Source: Deltaproteobacteria bacterium (lineage in GTDB: Bacteria; Desulfobacterota; Desulfobulbia; Desulfobulbales; BM004). Taken from it: a stretch of DNA of 11,990 nucleotides. Location of the stretch: NCBI GenBank assembly GCA_019312685.1, contig JAFDCR010000152.1, positions 1 through 11,990 of the forward strand, in the 5' to 3' direction. The translations under genes were made by a program, and so were the position numbers. How positions within the stretch are numbered: position 1 is the stretch's first letter; each line of letters starts with the position of its first letter. Shown here piece after piece: positions 1-7,324 of this stretch. The notes under the pieces were generated by a model. That model did not search any database and was not told the DNA's origin. It saw nothing but the letters and a program-made list of their open reading frames with translations.

Positions 1-267
1 GATGCGCTTGCCGTCGGGGCTGCAGGATTCACGCCGCTGCCGTATAAGCTCTTTACCATCACGGCAGGGGCTTTCAAGATAAATTTTGTTACCTTCACCC
101 TCGTGTCGCTTGTGTCGCGTTCCGCCCGCTTTTTTCTGGTCGCAGCCCTGATATACAAGTTCGGCGCACCTGTCAGGCATTTCATTGAGCGTTATTTCAA
201 TATTCTGACTATTTTATTTTTTATTCTGCTGTTTGGAGGGTTTCTGGTCATCAAACTGTTTTTTTAA
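1..267 (+). CDS. DedA/YqaA-type membrane protein, C-terminal 88 residues (5' partial)
   Basis: The reading frame is open from the first base of the window to TAA at 265-267, so the start lies upstream. The visible part begins DALAVGAAGFTPLPYKLFTITAGAF. The G-F-T-P-L-P-Y-K motif followed by a small-residue helix is typical of the YqaA branch of the DedA/VTT (SNARE-associated) family. A charged loop (SRSARFF) and a final hydrophobic segment near residues 70-88 follow. DedA/VTT proteins are inner-membrane proteins linked to lipid transport and envelope homeostasis; the substrate of this one cannot be told from sequence. No terminator is evident before the next small gene on the same strand. The family call is fairly secure, a specific function is not. 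Confidence 0.8.
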   Translation, partial: DALAVGAAGFTPLPYKLFTITAGAFKINFVTFTLVSLVSRSARFFLVAALIYKFGAPVRHFIERYFNILTILFFILLFGGFLVIKLFF

Positions 268-357
268 GATGAGAAATTTTAAAAAATCGGCTAGAGTCTG
301 CCACTGTTAACCAGCATGGTAATAGTAAATAGTGTAAAACAGCTTGGAGGAATATCC

Positions 358-471
358 ATGTCAGCCCATGACGAACATGCCCATCATGAACCTGAAGATG
401 AAAGTATTGGAGTGAAGGTCGGGATATTTTTTATTCTGGTTCTGGTGGCAATTTATTTCATTTCCTTATAA
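358..471 (+). CDS. 37-residue His-rich single-span membrane peptide
   Basis: An ATG at 358 follows a strong Shine-Dalgarno sequence (GGAGG at 345-349, 8 nt spacing) and opens a 37-codon frame ending in TAA at 469-471. The first 16 residues are polar and acidic with four histidines (H4, H7, H9, H10). Residues about 19-36 form one uninterrupted hydrophobic helix that reaches the C terminus. The layout, a short soluble N terminus plus one membrane helix, resembles tiny accessory subunits of membrane complexes such as small cytochrome oxidase subunits. No oxidase genes are in the window, so that comparison is only about shape. It lies 90 bp after the DedA-like gene on the same strand. Support is the ribosome site and the clean membrane segment; function is unknown. 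Confidence 0.6.
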   Translation: MSAHDEHAHHEPEDESIGVKVGIFFILVLVAIYFISL

Positions 472-533
472 TTTGTCTACCATACATTTGGGAGCGAATT
501 TCAAACCTGTTTCAAGCAAGGATGATATTATTT

Positions 534-715
534 GTTCATTTCTTTGTCGTCAAACGAAACGTGACGACGATTGACAACTTGCATAAAGAAACGAACCAAA
601 GAAGGTGCAGCCGTTCACTTGTCCCGCTTTCAGCGGGATTCCCTGCGCTGCTCGTTAAAAGCAGGCGACTCGAAATGTCGCTTCGCTCGGCCCGAGCCGC
701 TTTTCTGCTTTTTAC
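534..715. repeat. Repeat-like block with several nested inverted repeats
   Basis: The block holds a series of dyads. GTTCATTTCTTTGT at 534-547 is nearly matched by the reverse complement at 583-596. Inside it, GTCGTCA (546-552) pairs perfectly with TGACGAC (562-568). TCCCGCT (622-628) pairs with AGCGGGA (632-638) around a 3-nt loop. GCGAC (665-669) pairs with GTCGC (677-681). GCTCGG and CCGAGC (685-697) face each other. GTTAAAAGCAG (654-664) pairs with 705-715 with one mismatch. Such density of dyads in non-coding DNA is typical of interspersed repeats or small non-autonomous mobile elements. No second copy is present in this window, so the repeat status is an inference. Confidence 0.5.
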
Positions 716-807
716 TCCACTGCTCGGCTTCGTGAAATGGCAAAAACTCCCCAAAATATCAAACCTATAAAAGGCTAAGTTTTTTCAGTTGCTTTTATAA
801 TTTTTAT

Positions 808-833
808 TGACAGCTTCTTTCTTGAATCTGTCA
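808..833 (+). other. Small hairpin downstream of the deaminase gene
   Basis: TGACAG (808-813) pairs with CTGTCA (828-833). After one mismatch, TTC (815-817) pairs with GAA (824-826) around a 6-nt loop. The plus-strand side continues into moderately T-rich sequence. The minus-strand side, where the deaminase transcript would end, has no U-run. It could be a weak terminator or the edge of the neighbouring repeat block. Confidence 0.25.
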
Positions 834-882
834 GAATTTCATTTTGATTATAACAACTTTGGTTCACACACAATTATTTACT

Positions 883-2187
883 TCAAAGTTCAGCAAGTTC
901 ACGGACCTTTGCCATTGTCTCGTCTATGTCAAAGGTGAGGATCTGTCTGTCCTGCACGATACATTTTCCGTCAATAATGACATCGCTGACATCGCCGCCG
1001 CCGGCAGCGTAAACCAGCAGATCAGGATGGTAAAAGGGCTGCAGGTGCGGCTGCATAAGGTCCAGCAAAATAATATCCGCCTTCCTGCCAACAGCCAGAG
1101 TACCGATCTCATCTGCCAGCCCAAGTGCTGCAGCACCCCCGGTAGTGGCCATTTCCAGAACAGTCCTTGCCGGGAGGGCGGTCGGATCAAGATCTTTTAC
1201 CTTGTGGAGCTTGGCACATATATCCATTTCAAAAAACAGGTCCAGGCTGTTGTTACTGGCGCAGCCGTCTGTTCCCAGTCCCACTGAAATCCCTGCAGCA
1301 ATCATTTTTTTGAGTGGGGCAATGCCCGAGCCGAGTTTCATGTTGCTCTGGGGACAGGATGCAACCTTTGCACCGCTTCCGGCAAGGATGTCAATCTCTT
1401 CGTCATCCAGCCAGATACAGTGGACGCAGACGGTGGCTTCATCGAGAATACCCAGACTCTCCAGGTAACGGACCGGCGTAGTGGAGTGGTGGTCCCTGAT
1501 CTGGGCCACTTCAGTTTTTGTTTCAGCCAGATGGACGAAAAGCATGACATTTTTCTGCCTGGCCGCTTCTTTAGCCTGCTTCAGGGTCTCGGGAGAACAT
1601 GTATAAGGTGAATGGCAGAAAATTGCAGGGGTGATTAAGGCATTCCGGTCCTGCCAGCGGCCAATGAAGTGTTCTGCGGCCTCAACATTCAGGGCCGGGT
1701 CGGGAACACCGGGAGCCGGGAAATCGATGACTCCCTGGGCGATAACAGCACGTATGCCGCAGTCAACAAAGGCATCTCCGACGATATCCTCCAGGAAATA
1801 ACCGTCCGCAACAGTCGTGGTGCCGGACAGGATCATCTCGGCTGCCGCAAGCTTTGCACACCAGTAAACCATTTCCTCGTTGACGGATTTTGCTTCGGCC
1901 GGAAAAATATGCTCATTGAGCCAGGTCATCAGCTCCAGATCGTCGGCCATTCCCCGGAACAGACTCATGGGCGCATGGGTATGGGTGTTTACCAGGCCCG
2001 GCATGGCCAGGCGGCCGGAAGCGTCAATTATTCTGCCGGCAGAAGAGGTGCCGGGAAAATCGGCCATAGGCCCCAGCCCGGAAATTACCCCCTCTCTGAT
2101 GGAGACGAACCCTTTTTCAATAAGCTCTGTCCCACTGTGGCTCAGCAACAGGATGGAGCAGTTTTTTATCAGGATATCGTGAAGCAT
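883..2187 (-). CDS. mtaD: Methylthioadenosine/S-adenosylhomocysteine deaminase-type amidohydrolase
   Basis: The 434-residue protein is full length for the MtaD/TrzN branch of the metal-dependent amidohydrolases. After an N-terminal beta domain comes the metal motif NTHTH (H69, H71), followed by SLFRGMADDLELMTWL and FPAE (E98), typical of nucleoside deaminases of this group. Further expected ligands and substrate residues are H192 (CHSPYTCSP), H219 with E222 (VHLAETK), H256 (VHCIWLDDEE) and D307 (GLGTDGCASNNS). The C terminus (GRKADIILLDL) is the usual beta-sandwich closure. The family deaminates 5'-methylthioadenosine, S-adenosylhomocysteine or adenosine to inosine forms in the cytoplasm, feeding methyl-cycle salvage. 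No salvage partner gene is next to it. AAGG lies 11 nt upstream of the start (minus-strand sense). A related deaminase such as a guanine or triazine hydrolase is less likely. Confidence 0.85.
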   Translation of the reverse strand: MLHDILIKNCSILLLSHSGTELIEKGFVSIREGVISGLGPMADFPGTSSAGRIIDASGRLAMPGLVNTHTHAPMSLFRGMADDLELMTWLNEHIFPAEAKSVNEEMVYWCAKLAAAEMILSGTTTVADGYFLEDIVGDAFVDCGIRAVIAQGVIDFPAPGVPDPALNVEAAEHFIGRWQDRNALITPAIFCHSPYTCSPETLKQAKEAARQKNVMLFVHLAETKTEVAQIRDHHSTTPVRYLESLGILDEATVCVHCIWLDDEEIDILAGSGAKVASCPQSNMKLGSGIAPLKKMIAAGISVGLGTDGCASNNSLDLFFEMDICAKLHKVKDLDPTALPARTVLEMATTGGAAALGLADEIGTLAVGRKADIILLDLMQPHLQPFYHPDLLVYAAGGGDVSDVIIDGKCIVQDRQILTFDIDETMAKVRELAEL

Positions 2188-2346
2188 AATCTGTATCGCC
2201 TTATGTTAAAAAACGGCTAGAAATCGATTATTCTCTGGCATTGCAGAACTACTGCTGTAAGATATGGATACCACGTATGTGGCCGCAAAGTATAGTGTAA
2301 ATATGAACCGGCCGCTAACTTAGTATACATTGAGGATCTGACCGCA
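2188..2346. promoter_or_regulatory. Divergent intergenic region between mtaD and arsC
   Basis: This 159-bp gap must carry the promoters of both divergent units. A TATAGT hexamer at 2291-2296 could be a -10 for arsC, but no good -35 is seen. Possible control sites are CCAC/GTGG facing each other around GTAT (2271-2282) and two direct copies of GGCCGC, each followed by an AGTATA (2281 and 2310, 29 bp apart). GAGG at 2332-2335 is a ribosome site 11 nt before the arsC start. No typical ArsR operator is recognised. Confidence 0.4.
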
Positions 2347-2781
2347 ATGGAAAAAGAGAAAATCAAGGTTCTGTTTCTGTGCACCGCCAATGCGGCCCGC
2401 AGCCAGATGGCGGCCGGGATTGTAAAACATGATTTCCCTGACAGCATTGAGACGTACTCGGCCGGGACCAATCCGAAGGAGGTAAGCCGCCTGGCCATCA
2501 TGGTCCTTGACGAGATTGGGATAGATATCAGCAAGGAAACCTCGGACCATCTGGATAAATACAAGGATATGCAGTTCGATTACGTTATCACCCTGTGCGA
2601 CGATGCCAATGAAAACTGCCCGGTTTTTTTCGGTGGGACCAAGAGGCTGCACATGGGATTTGTCGATCCGCCCCACTCCAATGAGCCGACCGAGGAAAAC
2701 CTGCTCCAGTTCAGGAATGTGCGTGATGCAATCCACTACAAGATGAAAAATTTTTTTGAGGCTGAAATATCACGAAAATGA
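2347..2781 (+). CDS. arsC: Arsenate reductase, thioredoxin-coupled (LMW-phosphatase type)
   Basis: The 144-residue protein has the low-molecular-weight phosphatase loop CTANAARS, a CX5R motif with C12 and R18, near the N terminus. It also has the catalytic DPP (D107) and the paired cysteines C84 and C91 in TLCDDANENCP. This C12/C84/C91 triad matches the three-cysteine relay of Bacillus/Staphylococcus ArsC, in which arsenate is reduced to arsenite and the final disulfide is resolved by thioredoxin. A phosphatase without the relay would lack C84/C91, so arsenate reductase is the favoured call. The product is cytoplasmic. The stop codon overlaps the start of acr3 (ATGA), as expected for a co-translated reductase and exporter. 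No arsR precedes it. Confidence 0.92.
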   Translation: MEKEKIKVLFLCTANAARSQMAAGIVKHDFPDSIETYSAGTNPKEVSRLAIMVLDEIGIDISKETSDHLDKYKDMQFDYVITLCDDANENCPVFFGGTKRLHMGFVDPPHSNEPTEENLLQFRNVRDAIHYKMKNFFEAEISRK

Positions 2782-3893
2782 AAAAGATTGTTCAAGAAGA
2801 ACTGCCGGAACAGCAGGAAAAAAAACTTGCCTTTCTGGACAGGTACCTGACCCTGTGGATTTTCCTGGCAATGTTTGTCGGGGTGGGCGGTGGTTATTTT
2901 TTCCCCGGCATTAAGGATGTCATCAATAGATTTCAGGTGGGAACCACCAACATACCCATTGCCATAGGCCTCATCCTGATGATGTACCCCCCTCTGGCCA
3001 AGGTGAAATACGAGCAGCTGCACCTGGTATTCAAGAATGTCAGGGTGCTGACCCTGTCACTTGTGCAGAACTGGCTGATAGGCCCGGTTCTCATGTTTCT
3101 GCTGGCCATAGCCTTTCTTTCCGGCCACCAGGAGTATATGGTCGGTCTCATCCTTATCGGCCTGGCCCGCTGTATTGCTATGGTCATAGTCTGGAATGAT
3201 CTGGCCAGGGGTGACACCGAGTACTGTGCCGGACTGGTGGCGTTCAATTCCATCTTCCAGGTCCTTTTCTTCTCCTTCTACGCCTACCTGTTTATTACCG
3301 TTATACCCGGGTGGCTCGGTATGGCTGGGTCGGTGGTTGAGATTACCATGGGCGAGATTGCCAAATCCGTGTTTATCTATCTCGGCATCCCTTTTCTTGG
3401 CGGCATGTTTTCACGTCTCATCGGTATCAAGACCATGGGCAGGACCTGGTACGAAGAAAAATTCATTCCCAAAATCAGCCCCATGACCCTGATAGCCCTG
3501 CTCTTCACCATCCTGGTCATGTTCTCTCTTAAAGGTGAAATCATTGTCCAGCTTCCTTTTGATGTTATCCGGATTGCCATACCACTGGTGATCTACTTCA
3601 TTGTCATGTTTCTGGTCTCCTTCTACCTTTCCCTCAAGGTCGGCGCCACCTATGAACAGTCAACCACCCTGAGCTTTACCGCGGCCTCGAACAATTTTGA
3701 GCTGGCAATCGCGGTGGCGGTGGCGGTTTTCGGCATCAATTCCGGCCAGGCCTTTGCTGCCGTGATCGGCCCCCTGGTGGAAGTGCCGGTGCTGATCAGC
3801 CTGGTGACCGTGGCTTTGAAATTCAAAGAGAAATACTACCCCCATGCGGTGGAAACACCGACAGGCATCTGCCATGTTTCGTGTAAACAATAA
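2778..3893 (+). CDS. acr3: Arsenite efflux permease, ACR3 family
   Basis: The 371-residue protein has about ten hydrophobic segments and the ACR3 signatures: LILMMYPPLAKVKYE, then GLARCIAMVIVWNDLARGD with the conserved cysteine C132 thought to engage arsenite, and the late motif SNNFELAIAVAV with E308. It exports arsenite across the inner membrane using the ion gradient, completing detoxification of arsenate reduced by ArsC. The start overlaps the arsC stop by 4 nt and the nearest GAGG (2758-2761) is 16 nt away, so translation is probably coupled to arsC. An unusual detail is the C-terminal tail CHVSCKQ with two cysteines (C365, C369). The hydrophilic N terminus of about 20 residues is rich in E, Q and K. 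Confidence 0.92.
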   Translation: MKKIVQEELPEQQEKKLAFLDRYLTLWIFLAMFVGVGGGYFFPGIKDVINRFQVGTTNIPIAIGLILMMYPPLAKVKYEQLHLVFKNVRVLTLSLVQNWLIGPVLMFLLAIAFLSGHQEYMVGLILIGLARCIAMVIVWNDLARGDTEYCAGLVAFNSIFQVLFFSFYAYLFITVIPGWLGMAGSVVEITMGEIAKSVFIYLGIPFLGGMFSRLIGIKTMGRTWYEEKFIPKISPMTLIALLFTILVMFSLKGEIIVQLPFDVIRIAIPLVIYFIVMFLVSFYLSLKVGATYEQSTTLSFTAASNNFELAIAVAVAVFGINSGQAFAAVIGPLVEVPVLISLVTVALKFKEKYYPHAVETPTGICHVSCKQ

Positions 3894-3909
3894 TATATGA
3901 AACATATAT
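3893..3909. promoter_or_regulatory. AT-rich perfect dyad between acr3 and phoB
   Basis: ATATATG (3893-3899) faces CATATAT (3903-3909) around AAA, beginning at the last base of the acr3 stop codon and ending 12 nt before the phoB start. It has no U-run and is too weak to be a good terminator; it could be an operator or an RNA hairpin near the ribosome site. No Pho-box-like sequence is recognised here. Confidence 0.3.
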
Positions 3910-3921
3910 AAAGGTCAGAAG

Positions 3922-4608
3922 ATGCATCAGAAACAGATACTTGTTGTAGAAGACGAAGAAGATATTCTCGAATTGGTAGTATTCAACCTTAAGAAGGAAG
4001 GCTATCAGGTAATAGGTGTTTCTTCGGGAGAGGAAGCCCTGCATGAAGCAAGATACCAAACGCCGGACCTGATAGTCCTTGATTTAATGCTGCCTGGTGT
4101 GGATGGTTTTGATGTATGTAAATCATTAAAAAGTGACCCTAAAACAAAAGCAGTTCCTGTCATTATGCTCACTGCCAGAAGTGAAGAGTCTGATATAGTA
4201 GTCGGGCTTGAACTGGGGGCTGATGATTACCTGACAAAACCATTTAGCCCAAGGGAACTAATTGCCAGGATCAGGGCAATTCTGCGGCGTTTTAATACAG
4301 GTGTTTCAAGTCAAGAAATTTTACTTAAAGTACATGATATTGAAATTAACCCAAAGCGCCATGAAGTAAAAGTTTCGGGAAATCAAATCAATTTTACCTC
4401 AACAGAATTCCGTATATTACGCTTGTTGGCTGACAGACCGGGCTGGGTATTTACTCGGGACCAGATAGTGGCCGCAGTTCATAACCAGGAGTATGTTGTA
4501 AGCGACCGCTCGGTTGATGTGATGGTCGTTGGCTTACGGAAAAAGTTAGGTGCGTCCGGTAAACTTATTGAAACGGTTCGTGGTGTAGGTTATCGGATGA
4601 AAGGGTAA
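3922..4608 (+). CDS. phoB: Phosphate-regulon-type response regulator, PhoB/OmpR family
   Basis: The 228 residues comprise a receiver domain (about 4-120) with acidic E10/D11, phosphoacceptor D54 (VLDLMLPGVDGF), T84 (MLTARSEE) and K106 (LTKPFSPRELIARI), and a C-terminal winged helix (about 130-228) with FTSTEFRILRLLADRPGWVFTR and the final VRGVGYRMKG. When phosphorylated by its kinase it binds target promoters. The PhoB name rests on family style and on the partner kinase with PhoR architecture, plus adjacent phosphate transport genes. AAAGG at 3910-3914 gives a good ribosome site 7 nt before ATG. The gene lies 28 bp after acr3, so readthrough from the ars pair is possible. Its codons are more AT-rich than those of acr3. 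Confidence 0.85.
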   Translation: MHQKQILVVEDEEDILELVVFNLKKEGYQVIGVSSGEEALHEARYQTPDLIVLDLMLPGVDGFDVCKSLKSDPKTKAVPVIMLTARSEESDIVVGLELGADDYLTKPFSPRELIARIRAILRRFNTGVSSQEILLKVHDIEINPKRHEVKVSGNQINFTSTEFRILRLLADRPGWVFTRDQIVAAVHNQEYVVSDRSVDVMVVGLRKKLGASGKLIETVRGVGYRMKG

Positions 4609-4610
4609 TT

Positions 4611-6434
4611 ATGAAGAGGAAAAGGCTTCTATGGAAATTGTTTCCAATTCATCTGCTGATAACTGTTATTGCCCTTATAGCTTTATCAATATATGCATCA
4701 AATTCTCTCCAAAGGTTTTTTCTTAATACGTCATTTGCAGACTTGGAAGCCAGAGCTTTACTGGTGGAGAGTGAAGTCAAGAGATTGCTTTCCGAAAATA
4801 AACCTGAACAGTTAAATGATTACTGTATAAGACTCGGCCAGAAAGCCTCGACACGAATAACAGTAATACTCAAATCCGGCAAAGTGGTTGCTGATTCCCT
4901 GCAGGAGCCCGGGAAAATGGAAAACCATGCCCAGCGGGTGGAAGTAATGCAAGCCCTGGAAGGAGGTACCGGCTCTTCAATCCGTTTCAGTAATACATTG
5001 AAGGAAAAAATGATGTATGTGGCTGTGCCGCTTTTTCAGGAAACACCACCTATTGAGAAAGCAAAAGTTAATGGTGTGTTGCGGGTGTCAATTCCCATAA
5101 CTTCATTTGACCAGGTTCTAAAAGAAGTGTATGGCAGAATTGCTGTTGGCAGCCTGGTTATAGCTTTTATCACTGCAATTATAACTTTGATTGTATCTCG
5201 GCGTCTCAGCCGTCCTTTGGAAGCAATCAAGCGCTCAGCCGAACGTTTTGGGAGGGGTGATTTCAGCCAACAGCTCTCTGTCAGGAATGACACCTTATCT
5301 ATATCCCTGGAAGTCGCAAGTTTAGTTGAAACTATGAATCGAATGGCTGAACAGCTTAATGAAAGAATTACAACAGTAGAAAGACAGCACCAGCAACTTG
5401 ATGCAGTTTTTGCCAGTATGGTTGAATCTGTGATAGCAATTGACAGGTCAAAAAATATCATCAGCATCAATCAGGCAGCATCCGAGTTGTTTAAGGTCCC
5501 GCCATCAGCAATACAGGGAAAAAATATTAGGGAGATATTTGGTGAAAGCGACATTTTGAATTTTGTAGAAAGAACTATGGCCGGATATAAAACTGTAGAG
5601 GATGATATAATTTTTAGAGATCAAGAAGATAAAGTATACCACTTGCAGGCTCATGGAACCAGATTGCGAAATCTAGGAGGTCAGCATTATGGAGCGCTGA
5701 TTGTTCTTAACGATATTACCCGTCTGCAGAAATTAGAAGAGATAAGGAGAGATTTTGTTGCCAATGTTTCCCATGAACTTAAAACCCCGATCACAGCAAT
5801 AAAGGGATTTGTAGAAACACTCCAGGATGGGGCACTGGAAGACCCGCAAGATACAAAACGGTTTTTAGAAATTATTAATAAGCAGACAGACAGACTCAAT
5901 AGTATAGTCGAAGACCTTCTAACCCTGTCACGTTTGGAACAGGATGAAAAAGGTATGGCGGAGCTTGATTTCAGAAATCAAAGTCTCAATCGTATTCTTC
6001 AGTCTGCAGTGGATGCCTGCAAAATAGATGCGGCAGATAAGGATATTGTAATTAATTTAATTTGCCCTGAAGAACTTTATGTTTCTATTAATGCCCCTCT
6101 TTTTGAGCAGGCAGTTATTAATTTAATTGTGAATGCCATTAGGTACAGCGAAGAAAATAACAAAGTTGATATTTCGGCAAGTCGTGAAAATGGTGAAACT
6201 ATTATTACTGTTCGTGACTTTGGTGTTGGTATTGCTGAAGAGCAGCTGCCGAGGTTATTCGAGCGTTTTTACCGGAGCGATAAGGCACGAAGCAGGAATC
6301 TAGGAGGCACAGGTCTCGGGTTGGCTATTGTCAAGCATATTGTCCAAGTGCATAAAGGCAGCGTGGCCGTTGACAGCACACTTGGAGAAGGCACAGTTTT
6401 TAGTATCAGGCTGCAGGAAAACCGTATGGTTTAA
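4611..6434 (+). CDS. phoR: PhoR-type membrane sensor histidine kinase
   Basis: The 607-residue protein has an N-terminal membrane helix (about 10-30), an extracytoplasmic sensor region (about 31-175), a second helix (about 176-196), a HAMP linker (about 197-250), a PAS domain (about 262-372), the dimerisation/phosphoacceptor segment FVANVSHELKTPITAIKGF with H388, and an ATPase domain with an N-box (N504, N508), DFGVGI (536-541) and GGTGLGLA (565-572). It should autophosphorylate at H388 and pass phosphate to PhoB's D54. The long sensor domain is fuller than the short one of E. coli PhoR and resembles the PhoR form common in Gram-positive and deltaproteobacterial lineages. The start is 2 nt after the phoB stop with AAGGG 6 nt upstream. 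The exact signal sensed is inferred, not seen. Confidence 0.85.
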   Translation: MKRKRLLWKLFPIHLLITVIALIALSIYASNSLQRFFLNTSFADLEARALLVESEVKRLLSENKPEQLNDYCIRLGQKASTRITVILKSGKVVADSLQEPGKMENHAQRVEVMQALEGGTGSSIRFSNTLKEKMMYVAVPLFQETPPIEKAKVNGVLRVSIPITSFDQVLKEVYGRIAVGSLVIAFITAIITLIVSRRLSRPLEAIKRSAERFGRGDFSQQLSVRNDTLSISLEVASLVETMNRMAEQLNERITTVERQHQQLDAVFASMVESVIAIDRSKNIISINQAASELFKVPPSAIQGKNIREIFGESDILNFVERTMAGYKTVEDDIIFRDQEDKVYHLQAHGTRLRNLGGQHYGALIVLNDITRLQKLEEIRRDFVANVSHELKTPITAIKGFVETLQDGALEDPQDTKRFLEIINKQTDRLNSIVEDLLTLSRLEQDEKGMAELDFRNQSLNRILQSAVDACKIDAADKDIVINLICPEELYVSINAPLFEQAVINLIVNAIRYSEENNKVDISASRENGETIITVRDFGVGIAEEQLPRLFERFYRSDKARSRNLGGTGLGLAIVKHIVQVHKGSVAVDSTLGEGTVFSIRLQENRMV

Positions 6435-6483
6435 TTACTTTCAATTTTATGATGGGTAAAGGAAAAGCTGATCATATGGCAAG

Positions 6484-6522
6484 TTGTTAAGTTTAAAAAA
6501 AGTGCTTTTTAACAAATTTTTT
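6484..6522 (+). terminator. Weak AT-rich terminator-like hairpin after phoR
   Basis: TTGTT (6484-6488) pairs with AACAA (6511-6515). Inside, AAAAAG (6497-6502) pairs with CTTTTT (6505-6510), with an unpaired bulge on the left arm. A T-run (6517-6522) follows directly. Stem GC is very low, so efficiency would be poor; it may only partly separate the phoBR transcript from the downstream pair. Confidence 0.35.
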
Positions 6523-6523
6523 A

Positions 6524-6529
6524 TATAAT
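6524..6529 (+). promoter_or_regulatory. Possible -10 box (TATAAT) for the DUF47-pit pair
   Basis: A perfect TATAAT lies about 94 nt before the preferred DUF47 start, in AT-rich DNA just downstream of the phoR gene. No convincing -35 is found at the usual distance, so this is a tentative sigma-70 site. Confidence 0.3.
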
Positions 6530-6622
6530 CCTCATAAAAATCTAACAATAAGGGAATAATAGTAATCAACATTGAAAATGGCTCAAGGCCAAACACATGT
6601 TAAAGAAATTAAGGTAAAGTAT

Positions 6623-7297
6623 ATGAAAAACATCATTCAGGATTTATTCGGCAAATCGCCCTTTGGTCCCTTGGTAGAGCATACAAAAAAGGTCCATGAA
6701 TGTGTGGAATTGATTAAGCCGCTCATGGAGGCCTTGGTCAATGAGGATTATGATGAAATCCGGAAGATTCAGGACCGGATCTCAAAGTTGGAGTATGAGG
6801 CCGACACCATCAAGCATCAGGTGCGTGAGTATCTGCCACGCCGCTATTTCATGCCGGTTGAACGGGTCGAACTCGAAAGGTTCATAGGCAGCCAGGATAA
6901 GATAGCAGACAAGGCTGAAGACTTTGCCGTAATTCTGACCCTCCGCAAGACAAAACTCCATCCCGAGATAATGGACAAGTTTTTTGATTTTGTTGACCAG
7001 GTTTTTCAGTGCACCGGAACCCTTCTTGGGGCAGCGGTTGAGCTGAAAAACCTTGCCGAAGTCTCTTTCAGCGGCGCGGAGGCCAAACATGTTCTGGATA
7101 TTCTCAAAGGGCTCAATGAAGAGGAATGGAAGGCGGACCGTTTGGCCCGCAGCCTGAGTAAGGATATCTATCGGCTTGAAGGCCAGGTCGATCCCATCAC
7201 CATCATTTTTTATGAAAAAATGCTTCTTACCCTTGGATCCATTGCCAATGAGGCTGAGAACGCCGGCGACATGCTCAGGACCATGATCGTCAAATAA
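6623..7297 (+). CDS. DUF47/PhoU-like Pit accessory protein
   Basis: The preferred start at 6623 (AAGG at 6611-6614, 8 nt upstream) gives 224 residues beginning MKNIIQDLFGKSPFGPLVEH, matching the usual length and N terminus of DUF47. The alternative ATG at 6572 would add 17 residues and lacks a good ribosome site. The protein is helical and PhoU-like, with acidic metal-binding style motifs: YEADTIK (E59, D61), QDKIADKAED (91-100) and ANEAENAGDML near the C terminus. DUF47 proteins are cytoplasmic and are usually encoded directly upstream of Pit-type phosphate transporters, whose activity they are thought to modulate. The transporter start is 27 bp downstream, so the two form a small operon. 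Confidence 0.88.
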   Translation: MKNIIQDLFGKSPFGPLVEHTKKVHECVELIKPLMEALVNEDYDEIRKIQDRISKLEYEADTIKHQVREYLPRRYFMPVERVELERFIGSQDKIADKAEDFAVILTLRKTKLHPEIMDKFFDFVDQVFQCTGTLLGAAVELKNLAEVSFSGAEAKHVLDILKGLNEEEWKADRLARSLSKDIYRLEGQVDPITIIFYEKMLLTLGSIANEAENAGDMLRTMIVK

Positions 7298-7324
7298 CTT
7301 TCTTTTACCATCACCAACTGATCC

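Larger units (their letters stand above)
472..882. other. 411-bp stretch with no convincing gene, holding a foldback repeat
   Basis: No open frame here looks like a protein. The possible frames near 522-770 on both strands are low-complexity and lack a good ribosome site, and they lie over the folded block annotated separately. The rest is AT-rich spacer between the small membrane-peptide gene and the 3' end of the minus-strand deaminase gene. A small hairpin at 808-833 is annotated separately. Confidence 0.6.

Noticed and set aside
522..770. Overlapping open frames of about 70-80 codons on both strands
   Set aside because: They coincide with the folded repeat block, lack ribosome sites and have no protein-like domain pattern; better explained as chance frames in a repeat.
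6572..6622. Upstream ATG extending the DUF47 gene by 17 residues
   Set aside because: The ATG at 6623 has a better-placed AAGG and gives the usual DUF47 N terminus and length.
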